A DNA stretch of 64,000 bases, taken from NCBI RefSeq assembly GCF_024022995.1, contig NZ_CP099582.1:1601054-1665053 (forward strand), read 5' to 3'. Shown here piece by piece: positions 16,779 through 24,920 of the stretch. Position numbers and translations under genes: made by a program. This DNA comes from Thermococcus aggregans (GTDB lineage Archaea; Methanobacteriota_B; Thermococci; Thermococcales; Thermococcaceae). The first letter of the stretch is position 1. Every line of letters begins with the position of its first letter. The notes below the pieces were generated by a model. That model was not told the origin of the DNA, did no database searches, and saw only the letters and a program-made list of their open reading frames with translations.

Positions 16779-16833
16779 GGTCAGAAAGCCCTACCGCTCA
16801 TCACATCTCAGCGTCCTGACTTTTCTTCATCCC
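16779..16833 (-). ncRNA. Candidate C/D-box guide RNA downstream of the zinc-finger gene
   Basis: On the minus strand the order is box C ATGAAGA (one change from consensus), 12-base guide, box D' CTGA, 3-base spacer, box C' GTGATGA (perfect), 13-base guide GCGGTAGGGCTTT, box D CTGA, closed by a short GG/CC stem. Both guide lengths and all box distances fit archaeal C/D RNAs that direct 2'-O-methylation. It lies 21 bases after the stop codon of the zinc-finger gene on the same strand and may be processed from its 3' untranslated region. Targets not determined. Confidence 0.62.
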
Positions 16834-16854
16834 ACATATAAAGGGAAAATAAAA

Positions 16855-17001
16855 TCAAGCTTTCCTGAAAAGGTGTCTGTGAGATTTGTTTATGTGTCTA
16901 GTATAATCCTTGCTCCTTCTAAATACCATCCCACATCTTGGGCACCTAAAAAGAATCTCCCCGTCCCTGTCCTTGATTTTTATTGCTTTAAGCACTGCCA
17001 T
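16855..17001 (-). CDS. 48-residue C2H2 zinc-finger protein
   Basis: The frame from ATG 17001 encodes a basic protein of 48 residues whose core is a classical eukaryotic-style C2H2 finger: Cys-X2-Cys, twelve residues, His-X4-His (CPRCG to HINKSH). An aromatic Phe sits at the expected hydrophobic position. GGGGTGGGG precedes the start codon. Single C2H2 fingers occur in archaea and may bind nucleic acid. The gene is followed on the same strand by a probable guide RNA. The reading is strong despite the short length. Confidence 0.8.
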   Translation of the reverse strand: MAVLKAIKIKDRDGEILFRCPRCGMVFRRSKDYTRHINKSHRHLFRKA

Positions 17002-17052
17002 TCTCCCCACCCCATGCTCTAGTTTAGTGATGAATTTTTAAGCTTTATCCCA

Positions 17053-17865
17053 TTATTGAAGCCATATTCTGTTTCCCTTCACCTTCAAATAGCCAATCTT
17101 CTGCAGCTCTTTTAATATGTCTTCAACGGCTTCTTCGTCAAAATATATGTTTATCTTTTCTTTCTTCCCCTCCACGGTTAAGGGCTCATGCTCTAAGAGT
17201 GTTTCGATTAATTCCATTTTTTTGTCCTTCTTTTCGGCTATTGCCAGTATTGTATTTGCCAATACTGACTTTCCAATTCCCACAAACATTGCCTCAACTA
17301 AAGATTCTTCGGTAGCATATTCCTCCGCTATCTCTAAGGCTTTCTTTATTAGCTCTTCCTCTATTTCTAGAACCTCGACAAAATACCTTCTCATAAAGGA
17401 GAGTTCGGTTGTAAGAGTCGCATTAAGCTTCTCCTCTACTTCTTCCAGCACATCTTCAAGCTCATCGATATTAAACTTGAGCTCGATTTCGAGGTCATCA
17501 AGCTTGGGCTTTTTGATAAGCTTAAGTTTTTCTTCCCCCTCAACGTATCCGTTCTCTATCAAAGCAGTTAGGAGTGTCAGCTTGGAAATATTAACGTCAT
17601 CAAAGAGGTCTTTAAAGTCTTTCTCTTCTCCTACATTCCATTCTTCCATAAGAGCTTCGAAAGAAGCCTTTATCTCTTCGAGGGTATCTTCAATTATCGA
17701 TATCCCCTCGGATTTCCTAATAAGTTCACCAAACTTATCTCTGATCACAATGATATGGTAAATTTCCCAGCCAAGCTCTTCTCGGGTTTTGTTCATTATC
17801 CCCTCTTTGCTGAGCTCTTTTGAGAGTTCTACCATGTCCTCCTTACTAAGCACTTCAAATCTCAC
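17053..17865 (-). CDS. Hypothetical acidic helical protein with possible C-terminal winged helix
   Basis: A 270-residue, strongly acidic, largely helical protein; two Glu-rich helical stretches (about 140-200) may form coiled coils. The last 60 residues (DEEAVEDILKELQKIGYLKVKGNRIWLQ) read like a winged-helix end with its beta hairpin. No known family identified, no signal peptide or membrane helix. It is on the same strand as the NAD kinase-like gene upstream, separated by 48 bases. Confidence 0.7.
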   Translation of the reverse strand: MRFEVLSKEDMVELSKELSKEGIMNKTREELGWEIYHIIVIRDKFGELIRKSEGISIIEDTLEEIKASFEALMEEWNVGEEKDFKDLFDDVNISKLTLLTALIENGYVEGEEKLKLIKKPKLDDLEIELKFNIDELEDVLEEVEEKLNATLTTELSFMRRYFVEVLEIEEELIKKALEIAEEYATEESLVEAMFVGIGKSVLANTILAIAEKKDKKMELIETLLEHEPLTVEGKKEKINIYFDEEAVEDILKELQKIGYLKVKGNRIWLQ

Positions 17866-17913
17866 GTTTATTCACCAAAAATGTAAAAGGAGTTCTCAGT
17901 TATAAACCTTAAG

Positions 17914-19035
17914 TTAGATGACCCTCACAATTCTCTCTGCCCATGGAGATATTCTAACTTTTATATAGCCCTTAAACTTCTCATCTACTTCTTTGTCCCC
18001 GGTGTAAACTCTTATTGGCCCCTTAACTTTCGACGGGGTTGCCACAATGATGATATTTTCCTTTGGAATACTTCTCAAAACCTCTGGAGAAAACTGCTGA
18101 TTGCCCCTTCCAAAAAGAAAGTTCAAACCCCCGACAACCGTTACTATAATTTTTGGATTTCTGTGCAAGTATCTTAACAAATCCTTTTCCTGGGCGTCTT
18201 TTACGAGAAGCTTCGCTTTTCCGTTTTTTATCTCAACTATATCCACTCCCAGCAGTGTCCCATCTATCCCAAGTTTGTCTTTGATCTTCTTTATTGTTGA
18301 ACCAGCGCCCAAGAAGTAAACACCATCCTCAAGCTCCTCCACAATAGCTTCTGCTATTGCATCAAGCTCTTCTTCTTCATCAAGGGGAGTGGGCTCCTTT
18401 GCTCCCTGCACGAGGACTTCCACATAGGGCGTTAAAGCTTTTCCATATGGTTTTACCTTGACTTCATCATGCCTGTAGGCGTTTTCATCGAGGTCAAGGA
18501 TTTCTCGCTCCACAAGCTTTGCATTTCCCTTTGTGAACTCAACAAGAAGCCTCGCAGCGTCTTCTGGAGATGTTGCAAAAACTCCAGAGAACATTTTAAC
18601 CCCTGTTGGAATGCCAAGGATAGGTTTTTCTTTGTCTATTGCCTCATATATGTCTCTAGCCGTTCCATCTCCTCCCGCAAAGAGCAGTACGTCCACTTTG
18701 TCCTTCATTAACCTTGCAAGCACTTTCGTATCTTCCTTGGTAGTATCGGGGATTTTAACACCGAATACTTCCCTTTGCTCCACTTCTCTATGCTTAATAA
18801 CTTTGTATGGGAAATTGAATTCTTTAAGAGCGTCCTCCCCCAATCCATCGGGTCCTGTTAGAAATTCAACGTCGATGTCGTAATGAGAAAGCTCTCTTAA
18901 AAAGAGCTTTGTAAAATCAAGTGCCAAGGGCTTTGCTCCTCGTTTTATAGCTTCCTCAATAACTCCGTCGGTGCCTTTTAGAGCAACTCTACCTCCCATT
19001 CCAGCTATTGGATTGACTATTAAACCGACTATCAT
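17914..19035 (-). CDS. ATP-NAD kinase-like protein (COG3199 type)
   Basis: A 373-residue cytoplasmic protein. It begins with the kinase-type phosphate-binding phrase GLIVNPIAGMGG and carries the signature GGDGTARD near residue 110 shared by NAD kinases, diacylglycerol kinases and relatives, followed by GIPTGVKMFSGVFA. This is the larger archaeal ATP-NAD kinase group rather than classical NadK, so phosphorylation of NAD or a related small molecule is likely but not proven. ATG 19035 is preferred over a TTG 13 codons earlier, because the family motif starts immediately after it. The GGGTGAAG sequence upstream is the probable ribosome binding site and overlaps the end of the preceding gene's neighbourhood. 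Confidence 0.82.
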   Translation of the reverse strand: MIVGLIVNPIAGMGGRVALKGTDGVIEEAIKRGAKPLALDFTKLFLRELSHYDIDVEFLTGPDGLGEDALKEFNFPYKVIKHREVEQREVFGVKIPDTTKEDTKVLARLMKDKVDVLLFAGGDGTARDIYEAIDKEKPILGIPTGVKMFSGVFATSPEDAARLLVEFTKGNAKLVEREILDLDENAYRHDEVKVKPYGKALTPYVEVLVQGAKEPTPLDEEEELDAIAEAIVEELEDGVYFLGAGSTIKKIKDKLGIDGTLLGVDIVEIKNGKAKLLVKDAQEKDLLRYLHRNPKIIVTVVGGLNFLFGRGNQQFSPEVLRSIPKENIIIVATPSKVKGPIRVYTGDKEVDEKFKGYIKVRISPWAERIVRVI

Positions 19036-19051
19036 TTTCTTCACCCACTTT

Positions 19052-20563
19052 TCAGCGCATGTATTTCCTTGCAAAGACCGTTAGAAACACGGCCCACATG
19101 AACATTCCAAATATTGCTTCGAGGGAAGCAATAACTCTGCCGATCCCAATAGGGTGGAGATCGCCATATCCAAGGGTTGTCGCAGTCACTACACTAAAAT
19201 ACTCATAGTCGAGAAAACTCCTTAAAGGCACGCCTGGGCTTGTAACGCTTTTCGTGAGATAAAATATTGTTGGAAATACAAGATTGACCATAAATATCCA
19301 GATAAGGATAGGTCTTTTCCAGTCGGTTCCATATTTACATGTCAAATCAGCAAAAAACCACTCAAAAAAGCCCTCTAAAAGGCGAACATAGTGCTTTATT
19401 TTGGTTTTAATCCTGCCAGCAGGGAGGGATGGAAGTCTTATTTTGAGTCCAAGTTTGGGTAAATAGACCATATACCTCCCCATTTTTTGCTTTCTCCTGG
19501 CAAGCATCTCTAGGTAGTAATATTGATCCGCCTTTTCCTTGTCCCCGCTTTTTTCCCACGTGATCCTTGCCATACGGTAAAAGAATTCTTCCATCGTCGG
19601 GTTATTAAAGCTGCATTCCTCCAGAATGACGAATCCTTTTACGTTTAGTTCTGCCAGAAGATTTGGGAGTACGGTCAAGTTCCACGTTGTATCACCGTAA
19701 AATGTAACACCTCTAAAAACCAAATTATTATGAATGGTAGTGTGTACAAATTCAGGAACTTTTAACCTTCCTCCTCTTATTTCTACGTGTCCCAGAACTT
19801 CAAGGTTTTCAAGCTGGAGGACTCCATCAAAGTTTCTGATAAACAGCCTAACCTGCCTCTTAAACCTCGGGCTGGGGTCAAATTCTATATTCTTTATGAG
19901 GAAAATCTTTGCTTTTACATGCTTTCTTGACATCCCGGATAGTGTTATTCCATGTTCCTCCAAAATCTCTTTAAGCAAGGGATACATGGAATTTACTCCT
20001 ATTCTTCTGACGTTTTTGAGGTCTGAAAACTCTATCCTTCCGTATATTGTTTCTTTTTCTCCATATTCCTCTTCACCTGACCTTTCCTGCTTTGCATACT
20101 GAACAGAGTTTATCATCAAGTACCGAACCGTGCTGTTCTTTATGGAAATCGAGTTCTCAAATTTGATGTCAAGAATATTAAATCCAAAGAAGACTGAGTT
20201 TTTTACCCAGATTGTGGCTATAGACGATGCTAAGAGTATAACCCTATCAATTTCGCAGTTGAAAATGGACAGGCCTTTTAATTCGGAATTTTCAACAATA
20301 AGGGTCTTTATTTTCGAATTTTTAAACACAAGAGGCTTGTCACTTTTCAAATTTGAAACTTTGGCTTCATAAAGCTGGACACCTTCAAAATACCTAACTC
20401 CTCGCTCCAGCTTTCTTTTGAAAGCTCTTTCCTTAATTTCTCTTATTCTATCTCCATAAAGCAGTTCGCCCTCCTCAAAAGGGATGTGGAGTGAGCAGTA
20501 TTTCGAGCCTGATAGAGCCTTTGTTTTACACTCTTTCCCATTTTCAAAGACGTACTCGCACAT
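19052..20563 (-). CDS. Two-helix potassium-channel-like protein with large N-terminal repeat domain
   Basis: A 503-residue protein. The C-terminus has a first helix (about 417-437), a pore loop with the potassium selectivity filter TTLGYGD (462-468) and a second helix (about 475-500), as in two-transmembrane K+ channels. The N-terminal 25 residues contain a small Cys/His cluster (CEY, GKECK, KYCSLH) resembling a zinc knuckle. Between lie about 300 residues of short strands with regularly spaced hydrophobic residues (LIVENSELKGLSIFNCEIDRV and similar), suggesting a pentapeptide-like right-handed beta helix. The domain probably gates or localises the channel; that is inference. ATG at 20563. 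Confidence 0.82.
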   Translation of the reverse strand: MCEYVFENGKECKTKALSGSKYCSLHIPFEEGELLYGDRIREIKERAFKRKLERGVRYFEGVQLYEAKVSNLKSDKPLVFKNSKIKTLIVENSELKGLSIFNCEIDRVILLASSIATIWVKNSVFFGFNILDIKFENSISIKNSTVRYLMINSVQYAKQERSGEEEYGEKETIYGRIEFSDLKNVRRIGVNSMYPLLKEILEEHGITLSGMSRKHVKAKIFLIKNIEFDPSPRFKRQVRLFIRNFDGVLQLENLEVLGHVEIRGGRLKVPEFVHTTIHNNLVFRGVTFYGDTTWNLTVLPNLLAELNVKGFVILEECSFNNPTMEEFFYRMARITWEKSGDKEKADQYYYLEMLARRKQKMGRYMVYLPKLGLKIRLPSLPAGRIKTKIKHYVRLLEGFFEWFFADLTCKYGTDWKRPILIWIFMVNLVFPTIFYLTKSVTSPGVPLRSFLDYEYFSVVTATTLGYGDLHPIGIGRVIASLEAIFGMFMWAVFLTVFARKYMR

Positions 20564-20581
20564 ACAGTATCACCGGAAGGA

Positions 20582-20980
20582 TTACTCCTTAGCTATAACT
20601 ATATCATCCAGAGTTTTTAATCTTGCTCTTTTCGCAGCCTCCTCAATTTTTGTGGGGATTTCTCGAAGGGGTCTGAGGATTATTGTCTCAATTTGTGAAA
20701 AGCCCAGCTTTTTTCTGGCATACGCCCTATGATGCCCATCTAAGATGTAGTAGTTCCCTTTGTGCTCTAAAACTATAACAGGGGCATCGTAGCCGTGAAC
20801 TATTTCTTGAAGAACTACCAGCAGTTTCTTCTCATTTAGTTCCCATTGGGTAGGTATGAGCGCTTCAAGGGGGAGGTATTTGTGCTCCATATCAAATGGC
20901 ACGCCGTAAAGTGCTTCATTCTCCTTCTTTATTCTCTCTGCTCTTTCAAATGCCTCTTCCCTAGTGATAAGCCTAATCAC
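20582..20980 (-). CDS. ParB/sulfiredoxin-fold protein
   Basis: A 132-residue soluble protein with the ParB/Srx signature LDGHHRAYARKKLG near its middle, the nucleotide/phosphate-binding motif of this superfamily. Archaeal members include the free serine kinase SerK, which is larger; this one could be a small kinase, a nuclease-like protein or a DNA-binding partner. GTG at 20980 is chosen because GGGGAG lies six bases before it; a TTG six codons earlier is less likely. The start overlaps the end of the methyltransferase gene, so the two are coupled. Confidence 0.72.
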   Translation of the reverse strand: MIRLITREEAFERAERIKKENEALYGVPFDMEHKYLPLEALIPTQWELNEKKLLVVLQEIVHGYDAPVIVLEHKGNYYILDGHHRAYARKKLGFSQIETIILRPLREIPTKIEEAAKRARLKTLDDIVIAKE

Positions 20981-21650
20981 TTTTAACTCCCCTAACAACT
21001 ATAAATGCTCCAAAGTTCTTTAGCTTATCGCTGAACTTTTGGTCAAGCTTCTCAGCAAGCCCTAAAAAGGGGAAAAATGAAGGAAAGTATATAATCCCTC
21101 TGCTCTCAACGTCTTTAAAACCCGCTTTTTTCATAAGATCTTCGAGTTCCTTTGGCGTGTAAAACCTTGCATAGCGATAGGCGGTTTCCACAAAAAGGCT
21201 TTTCAAGCACTTAAACAGGAACCATAGGCTTCTTCCATTCATTGTACCAATCACTACTTCTCCTCCAGGTTTCAAAACCCGGTAAATTTCCTTGAGAGCT
21301 CTTTCGGGTTCGTGTATAAACTCAAACATTGTAACGCTCAGTACTAAATCAAATGTATTCTCCTCAAAAGGTAGTGAATAAGCATCTGCTCTAATGAACT
21401 TAACGTTTGGGAGCTTTTTTCTGGCTATCTTTAGCATTTCCTCGCTTATGTCTACGCCAACAACTTCAAATCCTCGCTTATAGAGCTCTAAAGTATAATT
21501 GCCAGTCCCACATCCAAGGTCGAGGGCCTTACCTCTCTTGGTTTTCATCATAGAAAACACTAACTTTTTCTCTGTTCTATCCACATAACGTCCGACCCTG
21601 GTTTTGTACCACTCATCGTAGCGGGGCGCTATTTTATTGAAGTACTCCAC
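20973..21650 (-). CDS. Class I SAM-dependent methyltransferase
   Basis: A 225-residue cytoplasmic protein with the Rossmann SAM-binding motif LDLGCGTGNYTLEL near residue 45, the acidic post-motif VVGVDISEEML, and the UbiE/COQ5-like motif LVLSVTMFEFIHEPERALKEI. The methyl acceptor cannot be read from the sequence. The start is set at a GTG preceded by GGGGGG; a TTG five codons upstream is possible. It overlaps the ParB-fold gene downstream by eight bases. Confidence 0.85.
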   Translation of the reverse strand: MEYFNKIAPRYDEWYKTRVGRYVDRTEKKLVFSMMKTKRGKALDLGCGTGNYTLELYKRGFEVVGVDISEEMLKIARKKLPNVKFIRADAYSLPFEENTFDLVLSVTMFEFIHEPERALKEIYRVLKPGGEVVIGTMNGRSLWFLFKCLKSLFVETAYRYARFYTPKELEDLMKKAGFKDVESRGIIYFPSFFPFLGLAEKLDQKFSDKLKNFGAFIVVRGVKSD

Positions 21651-21739
21651 AGCTATACCCCCCAATTGTTTTGAGTAGTCGCCAAGCTCTTAATGCTTTG
21701 CTACTCGATGTTTGACCTTAAGTTGACTTTGCTTTTTGT

Positions 21740-22414
21740 TTACCTGAACTCTTCTCTTTTCCTTTCTCTGTTCCATATGTAATCTAAAAGAGGCCTTATT
21801 CTCTCCCAGACTTCCTCAATCCCACCGTGCCCGTTTATCTGCACGTAAATGCCTTGCCCCTTGTAAAACTTGATGATCGGCTCCATATTGTTGATGTATA
21901 TGTCATATCTTCTGGAGACTATCTCTGGCTTGTCGTCTTCTCTCTGAACTACTTTGCCTCCACAGATATCACATTTGCCGGGAACTTTTGGTGGGTTGTA
22001 TTTTATATGATATACTGCTCCGCAGTTTTTGCATATTCTTCTCCCAGAGATTCTGGTTATGCTTTCTTCCTTTGAGATGAAAATATCAATTGCCAGGTCT
22101 ATTCTAATGCCGTGGTCGTAAAGGAAGTTCTCCAAGGCCAAAACCTGCTCAGCAGTTCTTGGGTATCCATCAATAATGAAGTTTTCCCTCTTTCTTCTCA
22201 GTCTTGAAAGCACGAGCGTGTTTATAACGGTATCTGGCAGAAGCTCCCCTCTTTCTATGTATTTCTTCATTTCCAAACCAAGAGTAGTCCCCCTGTTTAT
22301 CTCTGCCCGGATTATATCGCCAGAAGCTATGTATTCGAGGCCGTATTTCTCAACTATTCTCCTCGAATGTGTCGATTTTCCAGAGCCGGGAGACCCAAAG
22401 ATCAGAATGTTCAT
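21740..22414 (-). CDS. adk: Adenylate kinase with zinc-binding LID
   Basis: Converts ATP and AMP to two ADP. The 224-residue protein has the P-loop GSPGSGKST near the N-terminus, the AMP-binding SGDIIRAEI, the GYPRT motif, and a long-form LID with four cysteines (CKNC and CDIC) that would hold a structural zinc. This is the bacterial-like adenylate kinase rather than the short archaeal AK. The region upstream (22415-22470) is shared with the divergent DUF2258 gene and contains AATATATAT as a TATA candidate. Confidence 0.93.
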   Translation of the reverse strand: MNILIFGSPGSGKSTHSRRIVEKYGLEYIASGDIIRAEINRGTTLGLEMKKYIERGELLPDTVINTLVLSRLRRKRENFIIDGYPRTAEQVLALENFLYDHGIRIDLAIDIFISKEESITRISGRRICKNCGAVYHIKYNPPKVPGKCDICGGKVVQREDDKPEIVSRRYDIYINNMEPIIKFYKGQGIYVQINGHGGIEEVWERIRPLLDYIWNRERKREEFR

Positions 22415-22470
22415 TCAATCACCAATAGGAATATATATCCCAGCGCATTAAAGTATTATGGTGATGTTCA

Positions 22471-22920
22471 ATGCCCAAACTTTCAACTGGATTTGTTAGA
22501 GCGAGTGGATATGCCAACAAAGTTAGAAAAGTTCTCTTCGCATTAACTCGAGGTAAGCTTAATCCTGAAACAGTTGTAAGGGCATCAGCCGAGCTGAACC
22601 AGTATCTTTTCGATAAGCTCCAAGAGATGGGCGTGAAAAAGGAAGACGTTGTGAGAATTTCGATAGAATTCAACATTAAAAATGGAGAAATAGAGTGGAA
22701 TTACGATACCTTAAAAATTGAAGTCTACAAGAAGGAGGAAGAAGAGAAGCTTGCTGAGGCAATGAAAGAAGTTGAAGAGAGGGAGAAAGCTTTAGAGATC
22801 GCGATAGAAGAGCTGAGCAAACTTTCGGAGAAACTAAGAGAGCTCAGTGATGAAATTGCCCAAATTATCGAGAGACTCAAGCGGGAGCATACATCCCTAA
22901 AGCTTGAATTCGAAAAGTAA
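22471..22920 (+). CDS. DUF2258-type protein, possible ssDNA-binding protein related to ThermoDBP
   Basis: A 149-residue protein. The N-terminal 90 residues (KLSTGFVRASGYANKVRKVLFAL) match my memory of the DUF2258 family; the related ThermoDBP proteins of hyperthermophilic archaea bind single-stranded DNA. The C-terminal 55 residues are almost purely Glu/Lys/Leu and predict a long coiled coil for oligomerisation. The end of the gene meets the end of the NYN gene directly (stop at 22920, convergent stop at 22921). Confidence 0.7.
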   Translation: MPKLSTGFVRASGYANKVRKVLFALTRGKLNPETVVRASAELNQYLFDKLQEMGVKKEDVVRISIEFNIKNGEIEWNYDTLKIEVYKKEEEEKLAEAMKEVEEREKALEIAIEELSKLSEKLRELSDEIAQIIERLKREHTSLKLEFEK

Positions 22921-23445
22921 CTACTCCTCATACCCCTCGCTCTGACCGCTTTTTCCCTCCATTTTTATTACATAGTCCGCTGCATTCTGAAGTGCAATAC
23001 TAAATCCCGGTTCCACCCCTATGACCACGGTTTCCTTACCCTTTCTCTTTGCCTCGTTTATTATGGGGAGGAAGTCCGCATCCCTTGTAGCCAAAGCTAT
23101 TACCTCTATATCGCTGTTGTATATCAACTCCATGGCTTCAATGGCGATTCTTACATCAGTATCTCCGGCAACTATTATGGGCTCAAACCCTTGGTTAACA
23201 ACTGCTTCAATAAGCCCCTGAGGGGCATATTGATTCAGAACAACTTTTGCAACCCTGATTTTTCCAATTTTTTCCAGTGCTTCCTTTATATCTTCAAGCT
23301 TAATCCCGAATTCCTTCCTTAGTATGTTGGGTCCGTCTATTATCAGCCCTATGCTCTTTGATGGAACTTCAACTTTTTCTCGCTTCTCTTTTTCCTTAGG
23401 CTCTCTTTCTTCTCTTCTCAGTATTTTGAAGAATGCTGCTCTCAT
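22921..23445 (-). CDS. NYN-domain protein (LabA/DUF88 type) with complete acidic site
   Basis: A 174-residue protein of the PIN-like NYN superfamily, whose members are metal-dependent RNases. The expected acidic residues are all present: Asp37 in IDGPN, Asp95 and Asp97 in AGDTDVRI, Asp122 and Asp124 in ATRDADFLP. The basic and acidic N-terminal 30 residues are probably disordered. It overlaps the paralogous gene upstream (23396-23947) by 50 bases; both share phrases such as [14 protein letters not shown] and [11 protein letters not shown]. The GGGTGA ribosome binding site precedes the ATG. RNA substrate unknown. Confidence 0.88.
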   Translation of the reverse strand: MRAAFFKILRREEREPKEKEKREKVEVPSKSIGLIIDGPNILRKEFGIKLEDIKEALEKIGKIRVAKVVLNQYAPQGLIEAVVNQGFEPIIVAGDTDVRIAIEAMELIYNSDIEVIALATRDADFLPIINEAKRKGKETVVIGVEPGFSIALQNAADYVIKMEGKSGQSEGYEE

Positions 23446-23947
23446 TTACTTCACCCCTTTTAAGAGTTATCACGTAATCCGCAGCATGCTTTAAAGCGGC
23501 ACTAAACCCTGGTTCAATCCCAATTATCGCGGTTTCTTTTCCTTTTTCTTTTGCCTTCAAAATTATCGGAAGAAATTCCGCGTTTCTTGTGGCTAAGGCT
23601 ATAATATCTATATTTGGATTGTATATCTCCCTCATTGCTTCAACGGCCAGTTTTACCCCTGTCTCTCCGGCAACTATTATTGGCTCAAAGCCTTGATTTG
23701 CGACCGCTTCAATGAGCCCCTGAGGGGCGTATTGATTTAGAATAACTCTTGCAACCCTAATATTGCCAAGCTCTTCCAGTGCCGCAACAATGTCCTCAAG
23801 ATGCACATTGAATTCCTTTCTGAGAATATTCGGTCCATCTATAAGGAGGGCGATCTTTTTTCCTCGCTGGATTTTCTTTCTCATCATTGCAATACTCTTG
23901 ACTCCTTCCTTTGTCATGGAGACTATTTTCTCCCAATTACTGGGCAT
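23396..23947 (-). CDS. NYN-domain paralogue with substituted acidic residues
   Basis: A 183-residue paralogue of the neighbouring NYN gene, first in the pair. Over the shared domain the residue numbers coincide: Asp37 is kept (LLIDGPN), but Asp95 becomes Glu, Asp97 becomes Gly, Asp122 becomes Asn and Asp124 becomes Glu. The fold-determining motifs remain intact, so the protein is likely stable but weakly active or inactive as a nuclease, perhaps a regulatory or dimerising partner. ATG 23947 has GGTGAT upstream. The end overlaps the next gene by 50 bases, implying translational coupling. Divergent from the Mrp operon. Confidence 0.85.
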   Translation of the reverse strand: MPSNWEKIVSMTKEGVKSIAMMRKKIQRGKKIALLIDGPNILRKEFNVHLEDIVAALEELGNIRVARVILNQYAPQGLIEAVANQGFEPIIVAGETGVKLAVEAMREIYNPNIDIIALATRNAEFLPIILKAKEKGKETAIIGIEPGFSAALKHAADYVITLKRGEVNESSILQNTEKRRKRA

Positions 23948-24063
23948 CGTTATCACCGCAATATATGAAAAACATGCATGGAAAAATATGTTTCAAAAGT
24001 ATAAAAAACTTAAGGAAACTGCCAGACGAAAGGATTATAATCAATGAAAGTCTAATAAAAAAC

Positions 24064-24669
24064 ATGAGCAGAGTGCCTTTCTATCTAAGGGAAAGACTCG
24101 ACGAGATAAGGCAGAGGGTATTGTTTGAAACTTATGAAGCTCAAAAACTCCCAAAATGTGAACAAATAATTCTTACCTGGATTGCACTCTTCTCCTTCTG
24201 GATAGTGATAAGCGGAAATACGAGGATTGAAAATTTATTCATTGGAGGAATAACAACACTGGTGATTTCTCTCCTCATGTATGAAATGCTCACCGATGAC
24301 ATAAGGCAGAGCGGTCATATTATAGAGAAAATTCTCTACATAGGTTTTTTTGCCATCCCACAGTATCTTTTTATCATGGCATTCCGGCTAATTGAAAGCA
24401 ATTTTAAAGTAGCGAAACATGCCCTGTTAATGGACATAAGCCCCGGGATTGTGAAGATAAAAACCGATCTGCACTCAGACACTGGAATAACAATTCTCGC
24501 AAACTCCATAACCCTTACTCCCGGAACATTAACTCTTGACGTTAACAAAAAGCTCGGTGAAACCTATCTTTACGTGCACTGGATAAATGTAGAAACCCTT
24601 AATAGAGAAGTTGCGGGTGAAAAAATCAAAGGAGATATTGAAAGATGGTTGAAGAAAATCTTCTGGTGA
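24064..24669 (+). CDS. mnhE: Mrp antiporter subunit E (MnhE/MbhA type)
   Basis: First gene of an eight-gene operon for a multisubunit Na+/H+ antiporter. The 201-residue protein has two closely spaced hydrophobic segments near residues 35-75 and 85-110, followed by the MnhE phrase SITLTPGTLTLDV and the hydrophilic tail YLYVHWINVETLN. ATG 24064 is selected because the family domain starts just after it; earlier in-frame codons upstream are not supported and a TATA-like AAGTATAAAAAAC lies near 24000. No strong ribosome binding site is seen. It overlaps the next gene by 25 bases. Confidence 0.88.
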   Translation: MSRVPFYLRERLDEIRQRVLFETYEAQKLPKCEQIILTWIALFSFWIVISGNTRIENLFIGGITTLVISLLMYEMLTDDIRQSGHIIEKILYIGFFAIPQYLFIMAFRLIESNFKVAKHALLMDISPGIVKIKTDLHSDTGITILANSITLTPGTLTLDVNKKLGETYLYVHWINVETLNREVAGEKIKGDIERWLKKIFW

Positions 24670-24920
24670 ATCCTTTTGGATGGGCTGCAATAATATTAGT
24701 GGCTACTTCTCTGATCCTATCTTATCGAGTACTATTTGGCCCGACTTTGGCCGATAGAATCGTCGGTATCAACACCGTAACAACGAAAACTGTTGTTATA
24801 TTGGCAATTTTCGGTTTCATTGCAAAGGAATACTTTTTCTTGGATCTTGCGATTGTACTCCTTATGGTAAATGCAGTAGGAGGGTTGATATTAGCAAAAT
24901 ACATGGAGGGAGCAAAATGA
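24645..24920 (+). CDS. mnhF: Mrp antiporter subunit F
   Basis: A 91-residue membrane protein with three predicted helices and the MnhF motif RVLFGPTLADRIVGINTV. It starts inside the end of mnhE, and its stop overlaps the start of mnhG by four bases (ATGA), so the subunits are translated in series. Small subunit of the Mrp-type complex in the cytoplasmic membrane. Confidence 0.9.
   Translation: MVEENLLVNPFGWAAIILVATSLILSYRVLFGPTLADRIVGINTVTTKTVVILAIFGFIAKEYFFLDLAIVLLMVNAVGGLILAKYMEGAK

Noticed and set aside
17117-17761. Plus-strand 214-residue Ser-rich frame
   Set aside because: It is the antisense image of the Glu/Lys-rich helical protein at 17053-17865; Ser-rich shadows are typical of such genes.
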